Of a DNA stretch of 24,411 bases, positions 1 through 8,208 are shown in pieces; positions within the stretch are counted from its first letter, which is position 1, and the number at the start of each line of letters is the position of its first letter. The notes under the pieces were generated by a model. That model saw nothing but the letters and a program-made list of their open reading frames with translations. It had not been told where the DNA came from and ran no database searches. The DNA is from Pelargonium cotyledonis. Lineage: Eukaryota; Streptophyta; Magnoliopsida; Geraniales; Geraniaceae. The stretch is taken from the NCBI GenBank assembly GCA_036897625.1, contig JAYMTA010000767.1, forward strand, positions 1 through 24,411. The letters are read 5' to 3'. Position numbers and translations under genes: made by a program.

Positions 1-267
1 ACCAGATATCAACAGCAATATTTATGAACCCAAATACAAAATTGAACCCTAAATCAACCAAAAATCATATTTTGTCATCATAACCAACCAAAACGCAATG
101 AACTAATTACCCAGCTGATTTTTTAATTTTGTTTTTCTGTTTTTTTTTTAAATTTTGTTTTTTGTTTTTTAATTAAAATTTTAATAATATCCACGTAGAT
201 GCAATTACGACAATTTTGTACATGTCAGAATGCCACGTAAGCAACTAACGCTGAAATTGACGGAATT

Positions 268-357
268 GGACGGTAGGTACTACATTGGGTATGAAATAGA
301 AGTGTGGGTATTCAATTGGGCACAATAAAAGTTTGGGTACTAAATTGGGTATTCGGC
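268..357. repeat. Three-unit ~30-bp tandem repeat
   Basis: A box close to GGGTACTAAATTGGGTAT occurs at about 275, 306 and 335, so the period is about 30 bp. The units differ by several substitutions. It lies in gene-free DNA and may be the end of an old mobile element, but I see no terminal repeats that would prove it. Confidence 0.55.
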
Positions 358-988
358 CAATGTCTGGATACTAAAAAAAACCTTTATCCCTTATAAAAAA
401 AAGGGATAAAAAAAAATTTGTTTCAACCAAATTTTTTTGATATTCATGCATCTTTTGATGAACTCATTAATATAAGTAATATATGTTATTTACGTTAGAG
501 GGACAAATAAGTAATTGCAAAATATTTTTCAACACTTTCTCACTTTTTACAAATTTAAACCAAACATAGTATTCACTTTCCACAATATATGATTTTGAAT
601 TTTTCTTTCATTTTCCCATATGTCAGATGCCTTTATCAACTTTCCCAGAAAAATATACATTCCTAAAAAAGTTACTTTCTCGTTGCCAAACGATGCCTAG
701 AAGTTTTATTTCTTTTTCTGCCCAAATTAATATTTTATTTTCTAAAAAACTTCTAATTATTTGTCTTTCACATGAGATATCTAGAGGATAAAGTGGGTTT
801 GTGATTGACACGAGATTTACACTTTAACTCTTATCATTCCAATTCTTATTCGAGTCGGGAATATCACTAGGGTGCATAACACTTCAAGCCAAATTTTAAT
901 ACATTAGTCTTTCTCTTAGACTCGAACTCGATATCTTACACATTCCGGAGCAGTTGACCTTATTAATTTATTGTGAACATACTTGGCA

Positions 989-1096
989 AAAGCCCAAGTA
1001 TTGGCCCATACATAGCCCACCTTTCAAACACATATAAATAGATGCCCATTGGGTTTAATGGGTCACAAATTATGTCCACAAAAAGCCCATTGGGCT
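989..1096. promoter_or_regulatory. Cluster of GCCCA (site II-like) boxes with TATA motif
   Basis: Six or more AGCCCA, GGCCCA or GCCCATTGGG words occur within about 110 bp, ending in the near-perfect palindrome AGCCCATTGGGCT (1084-1096). A TATAAATA lies at 1033-1040. Site II (TGGGCY) boxes are known binding sites for plant TCP factors in promoters of growth-related genes. No coding frame follows within several hundred bases, so this is either a distal promoter module of the gene at 1660, the promoter of a lost or non-coding transcript, or chance within repeat DNA. Confidence 0.3.
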
Positions 1097-1591
1097 CATA
1101 TTGTGAATAGCCTATATCCCTTATTAGCTTGAGTGGAATATGCATTAGTCCAAAGTACATGAACTAAATCAAACTACAGCTACTCGGCCCGTGTCCGACG
1201 CAAACCCGTGTCGTGTCGTGTCATGCGTCATAATTCAAAAGTTGCGGTTTCACATCTAAATAGGTGAATTAATAAGCGAAGTACACTACTCTTTTAATCA
1301 AACAGATTCAACACGAGCACAACTCGACTACTAAGCAAGTTTAGTTACTCAACCAATATCTGACACATGCAAAACCGATCATGCAAAATATAAATCTACT
1401 TAAATTTGTGTCGGGTCATAAGTCGACGTCCAAATTGTGGGTCCCACACACTAGCAAGTCAATCAATTGAGGCTGCGGCCGTCCAATAATACAATAATTC
1501 ATTTCTTAGTCCCCACTCCAAGTAACCCATAGCATGTATCACAAACAAAATAAAGCATCAACGGAACATTTTCCTGGAAATTCCCTCTAAC

Positions 1592-1626
1592 ACACACACA
1601 CACATATATATACATACATATATTTT
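1592..1626. repeat. CA/TA microsatellite in the acetyltransferase leader
   Basis: An (AC)n run passes directly into (AT)n and ATAC words about 35-65 bases before the start codon at 1660. The TATATATA part could double as a TATA element, which would give a very short 5' UTR. Length variation between alleles is likely. Confidence 0.7.
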
Positions 1627-1659
1627 GTAACTGAGCAATCTTTAGTTTCAGCAATTGCC

Positions 1660-2178
1660 ATGGAGGAAATTACTCTCCGGCCGCTGGAAGTTTCCGACGT
1701 AGATGACTTCATGGTATGGGTCAGTGACGATAAAGTGACGCGCTTTTGCTCGTTCGACACTTACACGAGCAAAGAAGATGGCATAAAATACATCAAGGAC
1801 ACGGTCGTGCCCCACCCCTGGTTTCGGGCCATCTGCATCGACAACAGGCCGGTCGGAGCCATCTCTGTGGCTCCGAATCCGGCCAAAGACCGGGACAGGA
1901 CCGCAGAGCTCGGCTATGTCCTGGCGTCTCAGTATTGGGGGAAGGGGATTGCCACGCAGGCCGTGAAGATGGTGCTTTCGAGCATTTTTGCGGACTGGCC
2001 GCACTTGGAGAGGCTCGAGGCGCTTGTTGATGTTGAAAACTTGGGGTCGGGGCGGGTGCTGGAGAAAGTGGGATTCCGGAGGGAAGGTGTCCTCCGGAAG
2101 TATGTGTTTCTAAAGGGGAGAAGTAGGGACATGGTCATGTTTAGCTTTCTTTCTAGTGATGATCACGTTATGTTATAG
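1660..2178 (+). CDS. GNAT N-acetyltransferase, RimJ/RimL type, intronless
   Basis: This 172-residue protein has the size and layout of a single-domain GCN5-related N-acetyltransferase, which moves acetyl from acetyl-CoA to an amine. The N-terminal TLRPLEVSDVDDF is the usual opening of the RimJ/RimL branch (residues 5-17). The acetyl-CoA pyrophosphate loop is at QYWGKGIAT (91-99), preceded by the AELGYVL strand (82-88). The second conserved helix is ENLGSGRVLEKVGF (126-139), followed by a REGVLRKYVF strand. The start at 1660 sits in GCCATGG, a strong plant start context, and no intron is needed. Intronless relatives are common in plants (the Arabidopsis At2g32020 type, from memory). The substrate cannot be read from the sequence: a protein N-terminus, a polyamine or a small amine are all possible. 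No targeting peptide is evident, so cytosol or nucleus is likely. Confidence 0.9.
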   Translation: MEEITLRPLEVSDVDDFMVWVSDDKVTRFCSFDTYTSKEDGIKYIKDTVVPHPWFRAICIDNRPVGAISVAPNPAKDRDRTAELGYVLASQYWGKGIATQAVKMVLSSIFADWPHLERLEALVDVENLGSGRVLEKVGFRREGVLRKYVFLKGRSRDMVMFSFLSSDDHVML

Positions 2179-3180
2179 GTAGCGTAAGGAATTAGTTCGG
2201 GTTTGGGTCGGGCCGACACATTTGAATTTGAATTCAACTTCAAAGAGTTTTGGACCACGGGTTGGGTTGTGTTATTTGTGTCGGTTTGCTGGATCTGACC
2301 GGACCTAAAAGTTGGTCGGGTTGGATTAAAGCTGGAACGGATTTTGGGTGTCCGCGCGTTCTATGTTGTTGTGTGAGTTGAACGTGCACTTGTTGAAACA
2401 TTAAATGTGAAATTGCAGATACTTCTTGTTTAAGCTTTGTATATTTTTTAGCAGCAAAAACATTTCAAGGACCATTCTCTTGTATTATTGTTGACTTTGA
2501 AAGCAAAAAGACCAAAACAGCCTCAGTGTTTCTTGCAGAACCTTCGACCAAAACTTCATAGAAAATGGACTTTTTAAGTTAAAAAGGGTAATTTAGGAAT
2601 TATAATAATAAAGCAAGTCACATGATTGCTGACAATTTGAATTTTGAGCTGCGGGATGAAACCGACTTAAAATCGATATGATCCGACGAAATGTATCACT
2701 TCAAATACGAATCGCAGTAGATAAACTCGGACGAGTAAAATAGTGACAAGAGAGAGTTATAATAAGAGAAACTTTAATTCTTTTAGCTCACGTGTTGCGC
2801 TTTGTTGCACCAAATATGTTAGCGATATCATATAAAAAGTGTTAGATAAATGTTGTGTCAGATCCACCTAATTGGTTATAGTGTTTGTATTGATCCGTAT
2901 AGGACACGACTAATCTTCAACCATACACAAAATATATGGATTGTCCACTCAAGTTGTACCTAATTTTGTTCGGAGACAAAAATACCAATGTTGGCAATGT
3001 AAACCTAAATTTGCGGACCCCTGAAGTCTGATCTATCATTTTTTTAGCCGGATTAGGTTATACAAACATGTTATTCCCGTGGAAAAAGAAACTCGATCCG
3101 AACCTGCAACTCCTCCGGATCGGGTTTGTTTACACATTTTCAACCTGAACTGAAACTAGAACTCGAGTTGTCAGCTCTAC
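2179..3180. other. Intergenic DNA between acetyltransferase and FRL3
   Basis: No gene is visible. 2190-2340 is unusually rich in GGGTCGGG/GTCGGTTTG words and 3010-3178 in GATCCGAACC-like words, both typical of degraded plant repeats. The end GTTGTCAGCTCTA at about 3166-3179 resembles the right terminus of the hAT-type MITE found intact at 6542-6698, but no left partner was found. Confidence 0.45.
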
Positions 3181-3315
3181 CGAAGACCAACACCATACTA
3201 CGTCGTTTCATTCTTTAGCAGCGAAATAGCAATTTCGAACAGAGAGTGCCCAACAAAACATAAACAAAAGCAAAAGAACGAGACAGTGCTGCGATAAAAC
3301 ACTTTTGTTCTTCAC

Positions 3316-3319
<4 letters not shown>

Positions 3320-3347
<28 letters not shown>
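3320..3347. repeat. (TC)n microsatellite at the FRL3 5' end
   Basis: A perfect TC run of about 28 bases precedes CTAGGGCTTT. Pyrimidine tracts of this kind are frequent at plant transcription starts and leaders, so the FRL3 transcript probably begins near here. This is inference from position and composition. Confidence 0.8.
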
Positions 3348-3448
3348 ATTCTAGGGCTTTCATGCAACCCAGTTCGAAGCAGATGGATTGATCTTCGTCC
3401 CCAAATTTTCTCGCAGCTTCGTCGACTATTTACCGTCGCGCCAATCGG

Positions 3449-4736
3449 GTAAATTTCTCTTCACAACGATACCAAACTGGTCCAATTCAGTATATTTGTT
3501 TATGTTTCTTGCAGTTTCCCAGATCGGCTTTGTTTTGTTTCCTCCGAAAATCCCCATTTATGGAGGAAGTCGATTTCTCACTGGAAACTTCCAGAGACTT
3601 GAGCTAATTATGGGAAATGCTTAGTTTGGTAAATTTTATTAATTTATTTTTAGTTTTTTTTACTGTTTCAGTTTCTCTAGTTTCCGAGATCTCTTGAATT
3701 GAGCTAGAAACTTGTAAGTTCTTCACTGTAATTTTTTTTTTTCAAGAGCTAATTGTTTTTTTTATTACTTATTTGTTGCTCTATTTTACTTATTTTTTAA
3801 TTAATTTAATTTTACTTCTTGATTTAAGTGTGACACTGCATTTTAAGTGTGTAATTTTGTAAAAAAATAAAAATAAATTGTCTATTGCTAAATTGTATGG
3901 GAATAAATCAATGAAGGAGCTTGAAAGTAACTGAGCTTCAAAATTTGTTGGTTGGTTTTCAAGGATATGCGATGGCATTATTTTTTAATTTTTACCTATT
4001 TGCTGCTCTTGTAAGTATCAATTGCGCCATTTTACTATATTTTGGGTTATTTCAATGTAATTTCTTGGTACAAGTGTGAAACTACGTTTCAAATGTGTAA
4101 TTTTGTAATTTTTGTCTATTAATAATTTATATGGAAATAACATGGAACATGAAAGTAATGGAACGCTAAAAAGTTTATGGGTTGGTTTTAAGCATGTGCA
4201 GTGGCATGATTAGCAAAGGCTTAGAGGATTAGTTTTGAAGCTCTATGATTTGATAGAAATGCAATTTTAATGTAATTAAAAATTTGAATGATCTGTTATT
4301 GGATTTGGGTTAGGTTGATTGGGATATGTGATAATAGCGATGTTGAAAGTAAATCATTGTGATTTGTTATATCATTGGTGAGAATTTTCGGTGATTGTCG
4401 TCTTTTTATTATTTAACAAAATGTTGTCGCCTACTAAAGTTTTCAATTTTCTTCATCCTTTTATTACAATTCCTAGTACATGGGTACAGATAATGCCAAG
4501 GTTCAGTATGGCCCATACTAATATTGTGTTGACTTGTAGCTTAGGCATAATATAGACAATTTTTGAGTTTGTTGTTACTTGCTATAAATGTACATGATTA
4601 GACTGAATATGGACCATATATAAAAATTATTGTATCAGGACTTTATTCATTTTTTTTTTGCCTTTAATGTTTTCCGTTTAACCTGCTAGTTTGTCCTTGT
4701 CTCTTTTCTTTACACGCCACCTTTTTTTCTTTCCAG
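3449..4736 (+). other. Probable FRL3 5' UTR intron
   Basis: A GTAAAT donor at 3449 and a pyrimidine-rich acceptor TTTCTTTCCAG ending at 4736 bracket about 1.29 kb of T-rich DNA. The FRL3 ATG lies 10 bases beyond the acceptor. A leader of about 100-130 bases before the donor follows the TC tract. Long 5' UTR introns often raise expression in plants. The donor choice is mine; transcript reads would settle it. Confidence 0.55.
3770..4210. repeat. Diverged tandem duplication inside the FRL3 5' UTR intron
   Basis: Two units of about 227 bp stand head to tail. Both start with TATTTGYTGCTC (3770 and 3997) and share, in order, an AAGTGTGA box, GTGTAATTTTGTAA, a TGGGAATAA/TGGAAATAA box, GAAAGTAA, GGTTGGTTTT and a final GTGGCAT/ATGGCAT box. 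Identity is clearly below that of a recent copy, so the duplication is old. Confidence 0.65.
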
Positions 4737-4746
4737 TTTTTGTGCA

Positions 4747-7177
4747 ATGGAGGATACATACTCAGTTGCTACGCTCATAGACTCTACAACCTCTAAGATA
4801 CAACAACTTCAGAAAGCATTTGCTGAACTTGAAAGTCACCGAGCCGTGAGCCTGAACCTAAAATGGAAAGAACTTGAAGCACATTTTCATGGGCTCGAGA
4901 AGTCCTTGAAGAGGCGTTTTCACGAGTTGGAGGACCAAGAAAAGGAGTATGAATCTAAAACCATGAAAGCCCAAGAATTGTTAGTGAAACGGGAAGCTGC
5001 TGTTGTGGCCAAGGAACAAGCTTCATTGGAGAAACTCCAGGAGAAGAGGGACGCTGCTGTTTTTGCTATAACTAATGCTCTGGAAATGCCTGAGGATGTT
5101 TCACCTGTTGAGCCTGCTATTGTTTCCACAGATGGCCAAGGTGGGGCCTCAATAGTTGAGGAGAAGCCACCTGATGCCATGGCTGCTGAAAGTAACTTAG
5201 AAACCCTGAGAAGTCCTTCTGAAGATGTAATTTTGGATGTGTCTTATCCTCAGTTAGTTAAACTATGTGAAGAGATGGACTCGGAGGGTCTTCACAAGTT
5301 TATATCAGACAACCGAAAGAACCTTGCTGTTATTAGGGATGAAATTCCATGTGCACTTAAAGCTGCAGCTAACCCAGCCCAGCTTGTGTTGGACTCCTTG
5401 GAAAACTTTTACCGCACCGAAGTGTCACCCATGGATGGGAAGAAGGATTCATACCTGTTGGGTCTCCGTCGGACTTGTATCATGTTGATGGAATGCCTTA
5501 GCATTTTGCTTGCAAACCCAGATGTGACAGTTTCTGATTTGATTTCAGAAGATGTTAAGGAGCAGGCCAAAGTCATTGCTGAAGAATGGAGACCAAAGTT
5601 GGATGCTCTGGACATAGACGCTAGCAACGGGAACTCCTTGGAGGCGCATGCATTTTTGCAACTTGTGGCCACTTTTGGTGTTGCTTCTGATTTTGACGAG
5701 GAAGAAATGTCTAGGCTTATACCCATGGTTTCTCGCCGTCGCCAAACTGCTGACCTGTGTCGTTCCCTTGGATTGTCAGATAAAATGCCAGGTTTGTCTT
5801 CCATCTGTGTGGGCTCAATGCAATCTGAACAATAGTATGTAGTTTAAAGAAAAACAAATGGGAGAATATGTTGATGATTAATATGCCATCCTAACCTTGA
5901 ACCCGTGTTTATACTATTAAGAGGATGTTGAGTGTACAAAATGAATTTACATCGCTAGGGAAGGTTTACTATTCTAGCTATGAAAATGCTTTAGAGAGGT
6001 TATTGTGCGCATTTGTTTTTCTGTTGATTGTGTCTGTTTCATTGGCAATTCGCATTTCATATTGAAAGTATGCATCCAATATGAAGAAATTATAGGATTG
6101 ATGAAACAACTGTTTGCTTATATTGTCAGTTGTTCAAACTTCAAACTTCAAAGTTCCTTGTGTTTTCAGGTGTAATCGAAGTGCTGATTAATAGTGGAAG
6201 GCAAATTGATGCGGTTAACTTGGCTTTTGCCTTTGAGCTTACCGAGCAATTTTCTCCCGTGCCTTTATTGAAGTCTTACTTGAAGGATGCAAGGAAGTTT
6301 TCTTCACCAGCAAGATCTGGAAGCACGTCTCCCACAGCACACGTACGTTGACTTTTGTTTCTCCACGTTGACTTGTGTTTTTCGTAGTAAGCAAGTTAAA
6401 TACTTCTGCATTCATATGCATGACACGATCTCGAGTAAGAGGTGAAAACTGAAAACTACTTAGGAACAGTGATGCCATCCAAAATAACAGGAGAGAAATT
6501 TCAGTTGATGCCCATATCTAGTAGGGTTTGGCAATCAGAATTAGAGCTGTCAATTCATGTTGACGTGCTGTGCATGTTTCTCAAGTAAAACACGAACACA
6601 ACGCACATACACGATTATTAAACTTGTTGCGGTCAACACGCTTAAATCGTACAGTGTTTATGTGGTGTCATGTATCATGTCCTGAATTGCCACCTCTAAT
6701 TAGAATATAGTTGTTTTTCGGGTTTTTTCTAACAAATTTTATTGTCTTCAGAATGAGGTTAATGAACGAGAGCTGACTGCACTCAAGGCTGTGATCAAGT
6801 CCATTGAAGAGCATAAGCTTGAGGAGCAATATTCCTTGGACCAACTCCAAAAACGGGTCCTCCAGCTAGAGAAGGCCAAGGCGGAGAAGAAACGAGAGAC
6901 TGAAACCACAAAGCCCCAAACCAAGAGACCCCGAGCTAATGGTGTAGGATATGGACCCCGTGTTACTAACATTCCTGACAAAACAGTCCATCCCCGAGTC
7001 CCCGATAGGTATCCACAGTACATGTATGAAAGATCATACGTTTATCCTGTACCGACTGACAACCATGTCCCTGCTCTTTACGGTGCTGCTACTTACAACC
7101 TTCCTCCTCACGGCAATTACTTTGGGAATGGCTTTGGGAATGGCTACCAATACCAGCCCGCCCCGTATCTTCACTAG
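4747..7177 (+). CDS. FRL3: FRIGIDA-like protein 3 (FRL3 type), three coding exons
   Basis: Exons are 4747-5791, 6170-6342 and 6752-7177. All junctions are GT-AG and the join gives 547 residues, close to the ~558 I recall for Arabidopsis FRL3. Residues 8-120 are a charged coiled-coil region containing LKRRFHELEDQEKEYE. From about 165 to 385 lies the Frigida domain, with YPQLVKLCEEMDSEGLHKFI, RRTCIMLMECLSILL, GNSLEAHAFLQL and MVSRRRQTADLCRSLGL. Exon 2 gives VIEVLINSGRQIDAVNLAFA. The tail has a basic stretch with KPQTKRPR (460-467), a probable nuclear signal, then a low-complexity region rich in Pro, Tyr, Gly and Asn. FRIGIDA relatives act in the nucleus with chromatin factors; FRI and FRL1 promote FLC expression in Arabidopsis. 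The specific role of FRL3 is less defined. Its downstream neighbour ZIP4 is also its neighbour in Arabidopsis. Confidence 0.93.
6542..6698. mobile_element. hAT-type MITE in FRL3 intron 2
   Basis: A 157-bp element ends in inverted repeats TAGAGCTGTCAATTC (left) and TAGAGGTGGCAATTC (right, read on the other strand), 13 of 15 matching. It is flanked by ATCAGAAT (6534-6541) and ATTAGAAT (6699-6706), an 8-bp target duplication with one mismatch. An 8-bp duplication is the hallmark of hAT transposases. There is no coding capacity. The interior holds short ACACG-rich words. It lies between exons 2 and 3 and clear of both splice sites. Confidence 0.75.
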
Positions 7178-7284
7178 GTAGTAAAGACTAAAGACGGTGA
7201 AAAGGTGACTCTGATCCTCTCCTTTGACTGCTAGTTTTAACCCTCGATCGATGAAAGTTATGCAGAAAAAAGAAGAAAAAAAAG

Positions 7285-7411
7285 GCCTTGTTAATCTCTT
7301 AGTTGGTGTACAAACTGATACTGTGATCTTCTAATATGCACTATGTTTTTAATGCCTTGTTAATTTCTAAGTTGTTGTACAAACTGATACTTTGATCTTC
7401 TAATATGCAGT
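7285..7411. repeat. 69-bp tandem duplication in the FRL3 3' UTR region
   Basis: Two head-to-tail units start with GCCTTGTTAAT at 7285 and 7354. Each continues through GTACAAACTGATACT, then GATCTTCTAATATGCA. Only a handful of differences separate them, so it is fairly recent. It begins about 108 bases after the FRL3 stop codon and probably lies in the 3' UTR or polyadenylation zone. Confidence 0.8.
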
Positions 7412-8035
7412 GTTTTTCAGTTAGAATGTGTTTATTATTAGTCTCTTCTTTTCCTCACTTGGTTCTTGCAATTTATACATGTTTTTCAGTGAAACAAAAT
7501 GAGTCAATTTGGATTTAAACCCGTGAATATCCGAAAGCTGATCTGTTCTTTTGCAGGAATGGATCGTATAACGGGATTACACCCCCTATTTGAGTCGGGT
7601 TGGACAGTTCATACATTTTATGCTGTATAACCCCCTATTTCAAGTATATGACTTTATAATTGTAATCTTTCACAGTTGCTCTTTATTTTTGCGATTTCGG
7701 GTTACAAAAAATACTCTTATCAAATTTTGGATTGTTTTACAACACACTTGACTTTAAATTAGATCTTTCAAATTTGAAATCGATATTTTTTTTTTTTCTG
7801 AAATTTGAATCTTAATCTTGGTCTGAAACTCAAATTGTCACCTCTAATTTATAGCGCAAAATCAAGGGGCTAAGCTATATATTAGAGAGTTTTCTCACCC
7901 GATTCAACGAGATTTGAGTTTGGCGTATAAAATGTGTGTGACCACCTATCTTGTCCTGTTTCAAAAATGTATAACGTCTATTTTATATAATTTAAATCCG
8001 TAAAAAAGCGGGTGAATTCCCACCGCAATTTATAT
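7412..8035. other. Intergenic DNA between FRL3 and ZIP4
   Basis: No gene is seen. The words AATTGTCACCTCTAA at about 7833-7850 match the right end of the hAT-type MITE at 6542-6698, so a decayed relative may lie here, but I could not find its left end. Confidence 0.4.
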
Positions 8036-8042
8036 TTCTGAA

Positions 8043-8062
8043 TGGGCCTAAACACCGGCCCA
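8043..8062. promoter_or_regulatory. Pair of inverted site II boxes upstream of ZIP4
   Basis: TGGGCC at 8043-8048 and GGCCCA at 8057-8062 face each other about 150 bases before the ZIP4 ATG. TGGGCY boxes bind TCP factors in plant genes expressed in dividing tissue. Assignment to ZIP4 is by position only. Confidence 0.45.
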
Positions 8063-8193
8063 TATTGCAATAAGCAGTCTCACAAACGGAACGGAACGGG
8101 ATGGAACTGTAGGCGTTACGTTCCCTCCAGAAACTTCCAGATAAGTATGTCTCCAATTCAAAATTTTCAGATCTCACTGATCGTCTCTTTCAT

Positions 8194-8202
8194 TTTCCCG
8201 CC
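8194..8202 (+). promoter_or_regulatory. E2F consensus site just before the ZIP4 start
   Basis: TTTCCCGCC fits the plant E2F/DP consensus TTTSSCGC exactly and lies 6 bases upstream of the ATG at 8209, within the leader or at the transcription start. E2F sites mark S-phase and premeiotic genes, which would suit a meiotic recombination gene. Function is inferred. Confidence 0.45.
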
Positions 8203-8208
8203 AAAAAA

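Larger units (their letters stand above)
1..1590. other. Gene-free AT-rich intergenic DNA
   Basis: I see no supportable gene here. The short open frames have no family resemblance. The stretch holds a three-unit repeat at about 275-357, a cluster of GGCCCA/AGCCCA boxes at 989-1096 with a TATAAATA at 1033-1040, and a stretch rich in GTGTCGTG-like words at about 1190-1440 that resembles decayed plant transposon DNA. The 3' part is presumably the promoter of the acetyltransferase gene that starts at 1660. Confidence 0.6.

Noticed and set aside
1648-2004. 118-residue minus-strand frame opposite the acetyltransferase
   Set aside because: The forward frame has clear GNAT motifs; the reverse frame has none.
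5409-5804. 131-residue minus-strand frame opposite FRL3 exon 1
   Set aside because: It is an antisense shadow of the conserved Frigida domain, with no independent signal.
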